NCBI GenBank assembly: GCA_950295325.1
Contig: OX485807.1
Coordinates: 29,237,666 to 29,297,665, forward strand
DNA: 60,000 nt
Origin: Polytrichum commune
Taxonomy: Eukaryota; Streptophyta; Polytrichopsida; Polytrichales; Polytrichaceae
Direction: 5' to 3'
The notes below the pieces were generated by a model that was not told the DNA's origin, did no database searches, and was given only the letters and a program-made list of their open reading frames with translations. The translations under genes were made by a program, and so were the position numbers. Within the stretch, counting starts at the first letter, position 1. Every line of letters starts with the position of its first letter. Positions 33,992 through 45,654 of this stretch are shown here, in pieces.

Positions 33992-35132
33992 ATTTCTTGG
34001 AAGCTATGACACATCTTGTTTCACTTTCTTTTGTCTACCTGGATAGAATGAAAGAATATAACACCATGTTCTTCTTTAAGTGGAATTCATATGGTTTTTG
34101 CCGTCACTATTGATTTACATCTCATTTGAGGTCATGTGTTCTTGGGTTGTACGATTTGCCTGAGCTCAAACCTGTAATTCAAAAGGCTCTGTTCCGAGTG
34201 GTCACAGCAATCTCATACTGGTCATTGTACATGCCTCTTCTTTGCATGGGACAGAGATTCTGGCCATTTTGACCACCAGAGGGTCAGCTGGGTGGACGCA
34301 ATTTGGTGCAGGTTCTGTAGTTTATAGCTGTACTTGTGTTGACAAATTTTCTCATAAATTACTGCCAATTCAATATGCAGTTCAAGTGGTGGCATTCGAC
34401 CTTTAAATCAACCGTAGTTTTGGTGGGGAGTTGGATGTTTTGCATACATAACTTTGCATGGTTGGTAAGTGCATGTTTGGATTAGATGGTGGAGGTTTGA
34501 GAAGGGGAACTCTATATCACTTTATTGGGGGCCAAACTTATTTTAGCACCTCTTGGCATGACAAAATGAGTTTGACCCTAAGTGAACTGATAGAAAGTTC
34601 TTTGTACAAATCTCCACAGCGACTCCAAGCATGCATACTCCAGAAACTTACCGAACATGGAAAGTATATCATGCAAAACAACCAACTCCGAATCCAAACC
34701 CCTGTTGAATTAAACGATGTTGCGTAAGCATTCTTTCTTCATAAAATATATTACAGTAAATAAATAATGTAGCATTATCTAGTGGCAATAGAACCCATTG
34801 ATTCCAAAATAGTAAGGACATTAATACGTCGACCATTCATATCCGAATGGCAGTGTACATCATCGCGTTGTAAGAAGTGGGAATTGTTCAGAAAGCGGAG
34901 ATATTCTCTTGTTTGGTAAACTTGAAAATCAACTTACTATGTATTTTTAGATAAAAGTTAAAACCTTTAATACACTGTCTAGGGTTTTGGAAGAACTACT
35001 CACATTCACGATTGTGCATTGTGTATCAAATTTAGCTCTAATTGACAATCTATAAAACTGTATTAGAAGAGAAGATGGGTTGCATGCCTATCATGTCACA
35101 CGCAATTAAGCAAAGCGTGTGTACTCTTGTTG
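33992..35132. other. 3' flank of RPL32, no further gene seen
   Basis: The first few hundred bases after the stop are likely the 3' untranslated region. The remainder has only short frames without recognisable domains. Confidence 0.5.
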
Positions 35133-35135
35133 TTA

Positions 35136-35521
35136 GGGCTGGTTCACATGGGGTCCCAAGTCCCACTCATGTTAGCAAGTCCCAACATGGAGGCAAAGTC
35201 CCAACTTTTGAGCCTCAAGTAACCATTAAAATATGGTTAATTATCATTAAAGTCGGATCTTGATTATTTTATTAAAAAAAATTCACGGGACTTGTGTTGA
35301 GAACTGGGTCCTGCTTTTTTCTCAACCCAAATCCCAACACAAGTCCTAAGCCTCACCTCCAAAAAGTGTTGCCATGTGGGCATCCATGTCATACTTGGGA
35401 CGTGGGACTTGGGACCCCGTGTGAACTGGTGAGTCCCAACTTCCATGCTCTCAACGGCTAAGATTGCATGGATTGACCTCAAGTGACTTGGGACTTAGGA
35501 TTGGGACTTGTGAACTAGCCC
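35136..35521. mobile_element. 386-bp GGGCTGGTTCACA TIR element
   Basis: The ends GGGCTGGTTCACATG and TTGTGAACTAGCCC are inverted repeats with repeated CCCAAGTCCCA-type subterminal motifs. An internal block, CTCCAAAAAGTGTTGCCATG, resembles CTCCAAAAAGTGCCGCCATG near the right end of the large Harbinger-type element at about 42078. It is probably a non-autonomous relative. No clear target duplication is seen (TTA left, GAC right). Confidence 0.6.
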
Positions 35522-37277
35522 GACCTCTACATTATGAAAGTGAGAATTCCACCTCAAAGACTTTCTCAATATGAATGCAATGCAAGGGCATACTTGAAAG
35601 GGCTTGGGCAGGACAACCAATACTTTGGCACCTGCAACAATTGAAGATTGTGGAGCTATAGATTGTGTGGGTGGGACTATGTCAACTTATGTCAATCCCC
35701 CTCTTTTCTCTCCTCCGTTTCTTCACTACAAATGCACTTTCTCCCTGCTCCTTAGGTATGGATGTTGCTACACATATTGCAAATTGATTTGAGCATTTAA
35801 TTTGTGCGTCAAATTCTACATCATTTTTTGCCTTGATCCATTATATGTGAGCATAGTTCTTGATCTTTTTGTAGAATTGGGGTTGCATTATGTGTATTGC
35901 AAAGTTAGTGTTGTGGTATATTAGAGTCTCAAATGAATGTCAAGTGTTGCAAAATTATGGTTGTGTATTTGCTTGCGTTTGGCGTACTTACTTGTAGGAA
36001 TTTAAAGAAGTTGTATTTGAAAAGATTGGTTTGTACCTTAGCTCCAAAACACTTGAGCTTCAAACACATTGAAAGGATTTGTTTATGAAATTCTCTATTA
36101 GAATCTCTAAAGTGATCACCACACATCTACTGTACTGATGACTCTAAGAGAAGGTCTTTATGTTCATGTAAATTAGAGTTCCAATATGTGTATTGTAAGA
36201 TTAGGGTTGCAATATGTGTATTGCAAAATTAGAGTTGCATTCAGTCAGCATCCGATTAGCAATTGCCAATTATGAAGATTGTCGTTCAAGTTATCAATGT
36301 TGAAGCTCACATGAAGAAGTTATAAGAGGGAAGATTCTTGTTCTCTTTGAACAACTCTTGATTGTTCTCAACTACAAGCCTTCCCATATATGACTCAATC
36401 AAAGGAATTAATAAAGAATAGTGACCACATAAGGCCTAGAAAGTATGAGGCAAATAGCTCCAAGCACAATTTGGATCAACTATTCATCTCACATTAATTG
36501 TGCAATTCATGTCCTACAAGAAGTGAATGAAGAGAGAAAAGTATCCAAATAACGCACGTCTACTACTCAGGTTTGATCTAGAAAGTAGCAACTCTAATTT
36601 GTTTCAAAAACTTTTGAACATTCTGGAGCCTCATCTCATTGCCGTTCCTGGCAGTTTAGGCCAATCTGATAAAGCTTTACAATTGTCTGAGGGACAATGC
36701 AAATGCGGAACTCTACACAAGCAATCACCTTAAGTAGTCTAATTTCAAACTCAAACCATGTCTCAAACTGGATGTAACCCGTAGTAGCGCTACTTCAACA
36801 AGAAGTTTGAGATCCAACCTCTAGTGCCTCAATAAGGTAGTTTTTTTGCATCCATGCAGGAATTAGTAAGACTATAGAGCAATAAGTTTGGTGAGGTTCT
36901 TTGAAATAAACACTGAACATGTACATAATGTTGTGCAATACTTGAATAGAAGCATATCTTACAATATGGGATGTATTGCCTCTGTTCGCAATACATGTAT
37001 TTGAACTGTGTATCTTGCACTACAAAATTACTACAATACATCTATTCAAAATATTTATTCAAAAATATCCATAAGAAATTGACACATACAATGACTCCAA
37101 ACACCAAGTTTATGCATCAAACAAGGACTTGTATGGGCATTTCACAAAAAGATAATGATATATTTAGGAACTATAAAATGTAATTATAAAAGGACTAGAA
37201 GTTGACTTTCAAATGATGTCATGGTGATGTCATCAATTTCACTAGGGTCGGTGAGGAAGGGAGACGTCTACGTTGGA
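35522..37277. other. intergenic with short degenerate repeats
   Basis: A phrase like GGTTGCATTATGTGTATTGC recurs near 35880, 36180, 36208 and 36230, a decayed minisatellite. No gene is recognised. Confidence 0.5.
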
Positions 37278-37279
37278 TA

Positions 37280-38474
37280 GACTCAGTTTTTGAGGCGCCG
37301 CTTGCTACCTTCTTTGAGAGCTCTCATTTTCTTGTTTCTTCATCGTTTTGAGTCAAAAAAAATTTGAGGGTTTCATGTGTATCGTGTTGAATAATTCTTG
37401 TGGCTTTGTGGAGGTTGTATAGAAAGATGAGACCTATTTCACGAGAGAAAGAGCAAAATATTGTAGCCTTGATAGAGAAGGGGAGGAGCAATAGAGAGAT
37501 TGCAAAGAGTGGGTTTGGCACAATCTATAGCTAATAGAGTGAGGAAGAGGCTTTCTACGAGTGTAGCATTGTCTAAAGGAGGTCGTCTTAAGGTCCTAAC
37601 AGAGCGGGAGAAGCTTTATGGTTCACGGCTAGTTACTCTTGGCGGTTTAGAAACTGCAACAGAGGCATCAAAAGTGCTTCGAAGAGAGATGGGTGTAAAG
37701 ATGTGCGACAATACCTTGGAAAATGTGTTGAGAGAACAAGGATTGTCTTCTTTTACAAAGGTTAAGAAACATGCTTTGAGTCAGAAGAACATCAAAGATC
37801 AATTTCATTTTGCCCCAATGCACAAAGATTGGACTGTGAGTGATTGGGAGCAGGTGGTGTTTAGTGATTAAACTAAAATATGTCGTTTCAATTAAGATGG
37901 GAGAACTTGGTGTTAGATAGAGGACAAAAAAAACATCCCTATGCGTGTTGTGAACCAAACTGTGAAGCATGGTGGAGGCTCTATAATGCTTTGGGGTTGT
38001 TTGACTTGTAGATCATTGGGGTCATTGCATAATATACAAGGGCACTTGAATGCTAGTGGCTACATTGCAATTTTAGAGCAAGATTTGTGTGGGACATTGC
38101 TTGCATTTGGGTTCAATCTTGAAGAATTCTTTTTTCAACAAGACAATGTTGCCGTGCATATAGCCAAGATTGTTCGAGAATGGTTAGAGAAGCAACCATT
38201 TTGTGTTTTAGAGTGGCCTGCACAATCCCATGACTTAAATCCTATTGAGCACATATGGGCTTTATTGAAACGGCGATTGAACTCATACTTTAGTCCTCCC
38301 AGTGGTATTCTTCAATTATGGGTTTGAGTGCAAGAAGTTTGCAACTCTACTAGTCTACAGGAGTGTAGAGGATTTTATGCTAGCATGCATGATCAAATTA
38401 CAATTGTTTTAGCTACAAAAGGGCAATGGACTGATTTTTAAGTGTCTTCTACACTGTAGTGCAAGAACCGAGTC
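37280..38474 (+). mobile_element. Tc1-like (DD34E) DNA transposon, about 1.2 kb
   Basis: The termini, just inside TA dinucleotides, are GACTCAGTTTTTG on the left and CAAGAACCGAGTC on the right, an imperfect inverted pair next to TA as in Tc1/mariner insertions. The interior holds a single broken transposase. A third copy of the terminal sequence (TAGACTCGGTTTTTG) lies outside at 38647, oriented like the left end, suggesting an adjacent remnant of another copy. Confidence 0.75.
37427..38441 (+). pseudogene. Tc1-family transposase pseudogene
   Basis: The frame begins with a helix-turn-helix region (ISREKEQNIVALIEKGRSN). A frameshift near 37505 moves it to the frame open from 37500. The catalytic core follows: first Asp in VVFSD (ending 37868), second Asp in QQDN (38142) and Glu in NPIEHIW (38247), with 34 residues between the last two, i.e. 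DD34E. Stops interrupt the frame at 37869, 37893, 37914 and 38325, and the frame ends at 38439. The enzyme would catalyse cut-and-paste transposition at TA sites, but this copy is inactive. DD34E Tc1 relatives are common in animals and fungi, while plant mariner-like elements are usually DD39D. Confidence 0.88.
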
Positions 38475-38772
38475 TATGTACATGTTTTTCTTCAACATCT
38501 TTATCCACTTTGTTGTAATTGAAATCATGATTTTATCATTACAATTTTTTGTAGAACTTTATACTCTACAATTTTTGTTTTTATAGCTTTTGATTTCAAT
38601 CACTCTTGTTTCCGGCATCGTCATTTGAAGTTTCAAGTTCCTTGCATAGACTCGGTTTTTGGAGTCACTGTACCTTATTGAAATCTCAAATATAAATGTG
38701 TTTAACAAAAAATTATACATCAAAAATATTGAATGAATGTTTGGTATAAGCTCTACATTTATTTTAGAATAA

Positions 38773-41700
38773 GGGCCGGTTTACACTACGGTGGAGAAGG
38801 CCTCCGGTCGGTCAAGAATGCTTGGCCAAGACATGGTTATATGAGGCAAATGGTGGATGTGCCGGAGACGAATTAAAGGCAATAAAATATTTCTTAAGGA
38901 GTCTTGACCGGTTGAAGTCTAAACACCTAGAGGAGAAGTTTAGCGGAGAAGTCCACCGGTGAAGAGAAGTTCACCTAATGGTGAAGATTTTTTGTGATAA
39001 AAAACGATAATTCTCTACATTCACATTGTATCAAAAGATTTCAACAAGAATTGTGTTCATAAGAATTGTGTAATATAATGTTTAATTTTATTCAAAAGAT
39101 AATGAAAATTGCCAAATTGCCAATTGTCAAGTTTGGCCCATGTAGGAAATAAATGTCTCCTTGGGTGTTTAAGAATGAAGGGGGAAAAACCCATACACAT
39201 TAGACAAAGCACTACTCTTTGGTATTATTTAAGACATGCTCTCCTCTTAATCATCCTCATCAATTTCTCTCTTCTTATCTTTGATCTTCAATCATGGATA
39301 ATCGAAGAAGAGAAATTTTGTGCTCTCTTATGATCTTTATGGTTTTGAAGTATTTATCGTTTCAACTATGGCGATACAAAAAACCATCATGTATCACCAT
39401 AATGCTTCAATTATGATGATGGCATATTTTTTGCTTGGGAGCAAGGAGAGGGTGGTGTGGAAATTTGACCGGCCAAGTGGATATGTGTCACAATTTCTTC
39501 TTGGATCATATAATGCAAAAATGTTCAAAGATTGTTTTTGTTGTACATGTTCTTGCTTGTTGTTGTTTTTGGTATGGTGTTTCCTTTCCTTCTATTGTTT
39601 GTGCGTCTTGCTTACATATGTATTTCAAAATGCAAAGTGTACCTCAAACAAGACAAACAATGAAGAGAAGATTATGGACTGAATAATATGTAGGAAAATA
39701 GTGGCTAGCAAGTTGTGATAGAAACAAAACACTCACCTTCTCAAGTTGTTTATGACTACATGAAATTGTGAGTAACCAGCCATTGTGAACAAAAATTGCA
39801 CAAAAAAAATCGCTAAGGCGCTACTACAGCAAAGAGAGAGCTGGGCATTGCTTGAGCAGATCTATGCTTACCTTCAAGCATAGTTCCCTCTTTTAACATC
39901 CTTTTGTTCAAAGGCCAAATCATTCCATAGCATATCTAATAAACCTTCCAAATCCCGGGAGGGTGGGTGGGACCATCCCTCTTGGCCAAAACATTGCAAA
40001 GTTACTTCTAAATATTTACAACTACTTCCGCTTGGTATTTGTCTAAAACTTTTACTAACACCTTTGAGTATTCAAACTACTAAGGTTGTAAGCCATATTG
40101 CTCCTAAGTAAACTAATGCAATGTATGATATGTCCGATACATGCTATTACATGGTCAAAGAGGTATATGGCTCTCAGTCAAGTATGTGTACATCAACCTC
40201 AAGTATATACAAGCTTCAAGTATCATTCACAAGTAAAAAATGCTTCACAGTAAGCATTGTACACATAATACTTTTGCATGAAGATAAGATACAAAACCTA
40301 GGATGGCCGTTCAAAATGTGAAGGGTCTGCCTCACCTGTGCCCATGCAACCAACCAACACAAAATGAGGATTAGTCACGTACACGAGGTGAATATCAGTA
40401 GAACCCAATTGTTATCTATGTCACACAAATATAAACGGTAAAATCATATGGTTTGTATCAAAGAATGCTTAGAACAATCAAGTATTCTACCTTTTCCTTG
40501 GCCATTTGAGCTTCTAGTGGTACACTATTGAGGTAAGCGATGTACACCTTCCACCAATCTCCACTAGTTTACCCTAAACCAAGAAGTTACTTAAGGTAAA
40601 CAACATAAGTGGTTTAACCTTCGAAAGGAGGCTCTCATGCTTCCTCTTACCTCATATGTGATTAGGTAAATGCTCCTGTCCGTAGATCTTTAGTGTAAGA
40701 TCCACGGTTATTATCAGTTAGGTAAAAGAAGCTTCTATGCCCTAGAACACTTAGTTCATTAGGGTTATGTTTTTCTACCCAATCTGTTCATCCAAGGCAT
40801 GGTAAGAACTAAGTATAGAGAGAGAGAGAGCTGACTTTTCAATACTTTTTGCAAAGCATGAACTTCCTCTTTTCAGAGGCCTAATCCTTCAATGTCTTCT
40901 TCATTGCAATGCAAGGGTGGGTGGGTGGGAACTTTTTCATAACCCTCATTACCTCAAGCCTAACCTTCTCATCATATCGTTTTGAGGCTAAGTATGCTCA
41001 ATGCTCATTGCAAATGCTCATGTCTAATTGTATGTAAACAATACAAACATGTAACAATACAATATACTGTACTTTCCCTAAGTATTTATATCATACTTAG
41101 GGTTTCAGTGCTCATACATGGTTCCTAAGTATCCAAAAACAAATTGTGGTTGACTCCATCATACCTTTGTAGATCTAATAACCCATCTTTATGCATTGTT
41201 CCAACTAGGATGCACCCTATCTAATATATATATGGAAAACATACCAGGAGATATGCCTAGTAGTATCAACCAAAAGAAATGCATAAAATGTCATATTCAT
41301 AATACTTCGTAGTATTGAGAGTGTGAAGGGCCTGCCTCACCTGTGCCCATGCAACCAACCAACAAATAATTGAGGATTAGTTACGTACACGAGGTAAATA
41401 ACAGCAGGACCCAGTTGTTATCCATGTCACACACATTAAACTTACATTACATGCATAGTAGTATTTCTAATAGTAACACTCATTACAAAATGTCAAATGG
41501 GTGTTCAAACCTGTTCTTTAGCCATGATTGTATCACCACAAGTAGAATGCTCTCCTTGGTGAATAGTCTTAGTATCCTCTACTTCACTTGGCACACGTAT
41601 CTAGTATCCCAGTAAGTGTGCTCTAAGTTACCTCACCAAGCCCTTGTGCGAATGGTAAAAAAGAGCCTCTTTTAGGGTTTACGGGTTTATATTGGAGATC

Positions 41701-42265
41701 TTACCCAAGGTAAGTTCTGTACAACCCTAATTTTACCACGTGTTAGGGATGTGTTCTACATCCTTAACCCTAGTCTCCTTGAACCATTCATCTATGCTTG
41801 TGAAAACTTAGTCCATATAGTAACTATATTTTTCATCCATGTGTACATGATAGGTATAAAGTAAAGGAATACAAGTTTAGACTGAACATATAGCTTTAAA
41901 CAAGAGCAAGATAGGGAGAGAGAGAGAGAGAGAGAGAGCTTGCCAACACCTTAGGTTTTGAAAAAAACCAGATCTGAAATCTACAGTCCATATCTGTTTT
42001 TGAAAATTAATTTTTTATTGAGTTGGGATTCTCCGGAGGAGTTTCTTGTCCGGCCTCTTGAGGCCGGAGAAGCCCAACTCCAAAAAGTGCCGCCATGTAG
42101 GCGGCCATGTCATTTTATCATCCATGAGAAAAGTTCACCACCATTGTTTTCTTCACCTAGTGTAAACACCCACCGGTCAAGAGTTGCATTTTCGACCAAT
42201 CACAATTGAGAAACGCCCTTCTTTTCATGACCGGTGGACTTCTCCACCGTAGTGTAAACCGGCCC
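38773..42265. mobile_element. 3.49-kb PIF/Harbinger-type element
   Basis: The inverted ends are GGGCCGGTTTACACTACGGT at the left and its complement at the right, extending through GGAGAAG. Both sides are flanked by the target triplet TAA (38770-38772 and 42266-42268), the PIF/Harbinger signature. No DDE transposase or Myb-like protein could be read, and the longest ORF (39320-39682) has no recognisable domain. It seems to be a large non-autonomous or decayed element. Confidence 0.85.
39830..41900. repeat. two diverged copies of an about 1-kb unit inside the Harbinger-type element
   Basis: A block starting GGCCTGCCTCACCTGTGCCC (about 40325 and 41328) and continuing through CATGCAACCAACCAACA, GAGGATTAG and ACGTACACGAGGT occurs twice about 1 kb apart. 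Other order-preserved matches are GAGAGAGAGCT, a GGGTGGGTGGGA block and TACCTCA stretches. A GA microsatellite begins a third repeat at about 41915-41938. Confidence 0.7.
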
Positions 42266-42482
42266 TAAGTTCACTGAGGATTCATTCATTGAATCATGTG
42301 GATGAAGGAGGCAAATGAATTACTAAATATAACTAGAGCAAATGAGAGTCGACTTCTAATCATTCATATTTTGGGGTGTGCGCAATACTTTAATAGGTCA
42401 TTCTGGAGACGATTTCCAGAATGCCCATGGATGGGACATTCATCCATTAGGTACTAGTGTATCAATCAACCTGCCATGGCCA

Positions 42483-42707
42483 CTACACTAAATAGGATAT
42501 TTAGTGTGACTTACTATTTGGAATCATGCAATGCTATAATTGTCTATTGTGCATCTCATTTTTTACCAACCATAGTTGAATTGGTTATTTGGACACTATA
42601 GAACATTAACATCTTTATTTGGTAAAAAAAAGTGCATTGATAGTAAAAAGATATAGGAACATGAAACTCCAAATAGTAAGTCACACTAAATATCATATTT
42701 AGTGTAG
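42483..42707. mobile_element. 225-bp MITE with about 47-bp terminal inverted repeats
   Basis: The left end CTACACTAAATAGGATATTT with GTGTGACTTACTATTTGGA is repeated inverted at the right. The outer 23 bases are themselves nearly palindromic, as in the 31687 family, suggesting related ends on shorter elements. Confidence 0.8.
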
Positions 42708-42717
42708 TTACAAATGA

Positions 42718-42812
42718 ACTAGTTGAGTTTAAGAAATAACCAGTTAAAGTTGAAGACTTCAAGAAAATTATTGATCGTTCTAGAAGAATCTATGGGATAT
42801 ACCTCAAATACA
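42718..42812 (-). mobile_element. fragment of the hAT-like MITE family
   Basis: The blocks GTTGAGTTTAAGAAATAACC, GAAAATTATTGATCGTTC and TATGGGATATACCTCA match the reverse complement of the 2761 family in order. It lies directly beside the 42483-42707 MITE. Confidence 0.5.
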
Positions 42813-44381
42813 TAAAGAAAAACCAAAACGACAGGTCTTATGCCACATCTCTCCCATAGTTTAGGTTTTAAGGTTTAGGTGTTGCCAAACAGTGAGCTCC
42901 AACTTCACAATCAACCAATCTAATTTCATTCCATCCCAGCACTCAAACACAATTGAATAGTACTATCCCATTTTTTTTCTGGAATGCCCAACATTGACTT
43001 GGAATTTGTAGGCGCAAGATAAATTAGTGTTGATGTGTTTGCAAAGTAAGTTAAGGTTTGCTTGAAAAGAGGATGACATTCGATTGTGAAGGAGTGACAA
43101 CAACTCTTTAAAGTTCAACATTCAATCTCATGCAGTACAAAATTCACATGGTTGTTAATCCATGATTCAGGGAATCTGGTTAACCCACACATTCCTCAAC
43201 ACCACCTAACCAATGTCCTACCGATCTCAATCAATCCACGAAATACAGAACATTTTTCTTTCAGACCTCAACTGTTTCCACATTTGGGTATCTTTGATCC
43301 AACACACTTTTTGGACCAATTCCCTTACAAAGCATGTGTTCTTCATATACAAGTGCTTAAAGAAGGACCGAGATTGTTGTTTCCCTATGAATCTACCAGG
43401 CTTGCCCCTAGAAGCCCCACAAATTGCAAATTTTTGTACCAGCACAAAATTGGGGCATAAATTAGCAAATGTAAGCTAAGACCCTCGACAAAATTGCACA
43501 ACGGTTTCCAAGTTATATACTGTAATTCCTAGATTGAGACTTGAGTTCAACTTCTCCACAGTGTGCTTGATAAAGTATGACTAGAGAAGACCAGAGAATG
43601 ATGGCCATCCGCAGGAATCTTGTTCTTGCTGATTTAGAATTCCTGCAGGAAACATCGCCAGAAAGCCATAAGGAACCACTACAACTATTCATGAAGTTTA
43701 TGGAAAACATACAGGTAACAGTCCTTTGCTTGCCCATCTACAGTATCCCAGTCTTTATCATTTAAGATGCGATTCGTGAGAACACTCTATCAATACTGCT
43801 AATGAGATTAGCAGCAGTAGGACACTCCACAATTCCTCAGGTGATTAAGGAACACAAATATACTTGAACATGCACAGACAATGTGCTGAAAATTTGCACC
43901 ATATTCTGAAATAGAAGTAAAATCTCAAAGAAACTTGCAATGCATGGAGCAACTCATTGCTCAAAAGCATGCAGCAGAAGCTTTAAGGATAGTGCAAATA
44001 GTTTGGAAGCATTAAATGCACGGTTGTAGGAAAAAATGAAGGAAGTGTGAGTGATGAGAAAGAAAACCACGTTTACCTCATGCAAGCTGGACAAACGTCT
44101 ACAAAGTGTGCTCCATTTCATTTTGCTGAGCCTTCCAGCTTAGACGTACACGCTCTTCTTTGAGGATGAGATCAGTCTCCTAGGAACTCACTGCCGACTG
44201 CAGATGCAAACCAATTCAGGGCGGGAATGATTCCAAAACAACAAAGCAGTATTATTCAACACACCAACCAAGTCCAGGCCAGCATCCAAAATTCAGACAG
44301 GGCAGCAGGTTGAAGAGAGGATATTCAAGCATATCAAGCCTTCTAGGACTCCTTGAGCCGAGTAGGAAAGAGATTTACAAC
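42813..44381. other. region downstream of the MYND exons; one orphan exon-like ORF
   Basis: On the + strand, 43577-43714 encodes a charged segment without repeats, ending in MKFMENIQ at a donor-like ACAG|GTAACA. At about 43943-44020 a frame reads MEQLIAQKHAAEALRIVQ. Neither is recognised and no joined gene could be built. No ubiquitin-protease catalytic block could be found on the minus strand here. Confidence 0.3.
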
Positions 44382-45452
44382 CTTCTGAACCTCGTGGGCT
44401 GCTGACATCAGGTGGCCGACATTCGCTCTTGTGCCCTTCCTTCCAATGCCGAAGTTGGCATGCTTGAGAACTGCATAGCCAGACCAGAGATCAGTATTAT
44501 TTTTGGTTGTCTGGCAGGCGTGGTCATAACAATAATATCGAAATCTATCGTGACTACCTTCAGGGCATTGTTCTTCCATTATACGTATTTATCAAATCTG
44601 TATTGATGAATTTCCGACATGGATTATACCAGTTTGCAATTAAACCAAACCCATGTAACGAAAAATGGTCGACCATTATACATTATACAAAGGAGTATGA
44701 AGGATACAATACAAAGGTTACGCAATAATAAGAGATCCCACAACATACCAGTAAAACACACTTTTGCACCGTGAGCATCGCCTTTTCGTTGGGTTTTTAC
44801 ATACAACACAATGGAGGTTCGATACAGGATAGACGTCTTTGTTCCCGACTTCATGATGTTTTCGTGCTTCCTCTTCTTGCTGCCTCTTTCTATTGGCCTC
44901 GTCTTCTGCTAATTTTCTTCTTCTTTCTTCCTCTAACTCTCTTTTAATTTGGGCTTCTAACTCTGCCATCCTCCTTTCCCTCTCTCGCTCCTCTGCTTTC
45001 CTCTTTTTGATTAATTCTTCCTCGGCTGCTAATTCTCTACGCCGCCGTTCATCAGCCTCAGCCTGCATCCGTCGATGATGAAAGTCAGCCTCTTGCCTTT
45101 TGTGGTACTCTTCCTCCTCAATTTGCTTCCTTCTACGAATTTCTGCTTCGGGTAATTGTCTCCACCCGTCCTGTTGGGATTGGGGTTGTGGCTGAGCAGG
45201 ATTTCTGTAATCATTTTCCCCAGACTCCCTACGACGATAATCTCCCTGTCTTTGTTGCGAATACTCTCGTTCATATTCTCTCTCAGCTCTTTCGTGCTCC
45301 TCCGCCGCCAACCGCTGCAGCCTCTGAAACTCAGCCCTGCGGACTACACTCGACTTCGCATTGTAATTCACGCCAATCCATACAGCGACGCTAAGTAGGA
45401 TTATGGGAATCAATACCACGGCTGGGATAGCTACGTCCAATATTTCCTGCAT
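44382..45452 (-). CDS. N-terminal exons of a MYND zinc-finger protein, UBP16-like (partial)
   Basis: Exon 1 is 45452-44749 and exon 2 starts at 44470, ending at 44391 or 44382 at equally good donors. The split codon is Cys235. Residues 8-30 form a membrane segment (AVVLIPIILLSVAVWIGV). Residues 35-205 are a charged, Arg/Glu-rich coiled coil. A complete MYND finger follows: Cys215, 218, 226, 229, 235 and 239, His248 and Cys252, read from CSRCKSVFY plus CSQACQLRHWKEGHKSEC. This order (membrane anchor, coiled coil, MYND) is that of plant UBP15/16/17 ubiquitin-specific proteases, which remove ubiquitin from target proteins. The catalytic Cys and His boxes were not found downstream, where the next good acceptor (about 44213) leads to early stops. 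The gene is truncated, has a very long following intron, or is a MYND-only derivative. Confidence 0.7.
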
Positions 45453-45654
45453 CTAATCTTCCCTTTCCTTTCCCGCCCAAATGGCGCCAAGTACTGTGAA
45501 GGCTTTTGAGCTCCCAGAGATTCCTCTCTTTCACCACACAGAGAATGAACTCTTGTGACGCTCTAGGGAATACGGCGTGAACATAGCCCACAAAACAACA
45601 GCAAAATGGATTTTGGTGCGATGATCACTTCTTGCTACCGAATGCTGACGATCA

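Noticed and set aside
39320-39682. 120-codon ORF as a Harbinger transposase
   Set aside because: No DDE residues or conserved Harbinger blocks could be read; it is hydrophobic and low in coding character.
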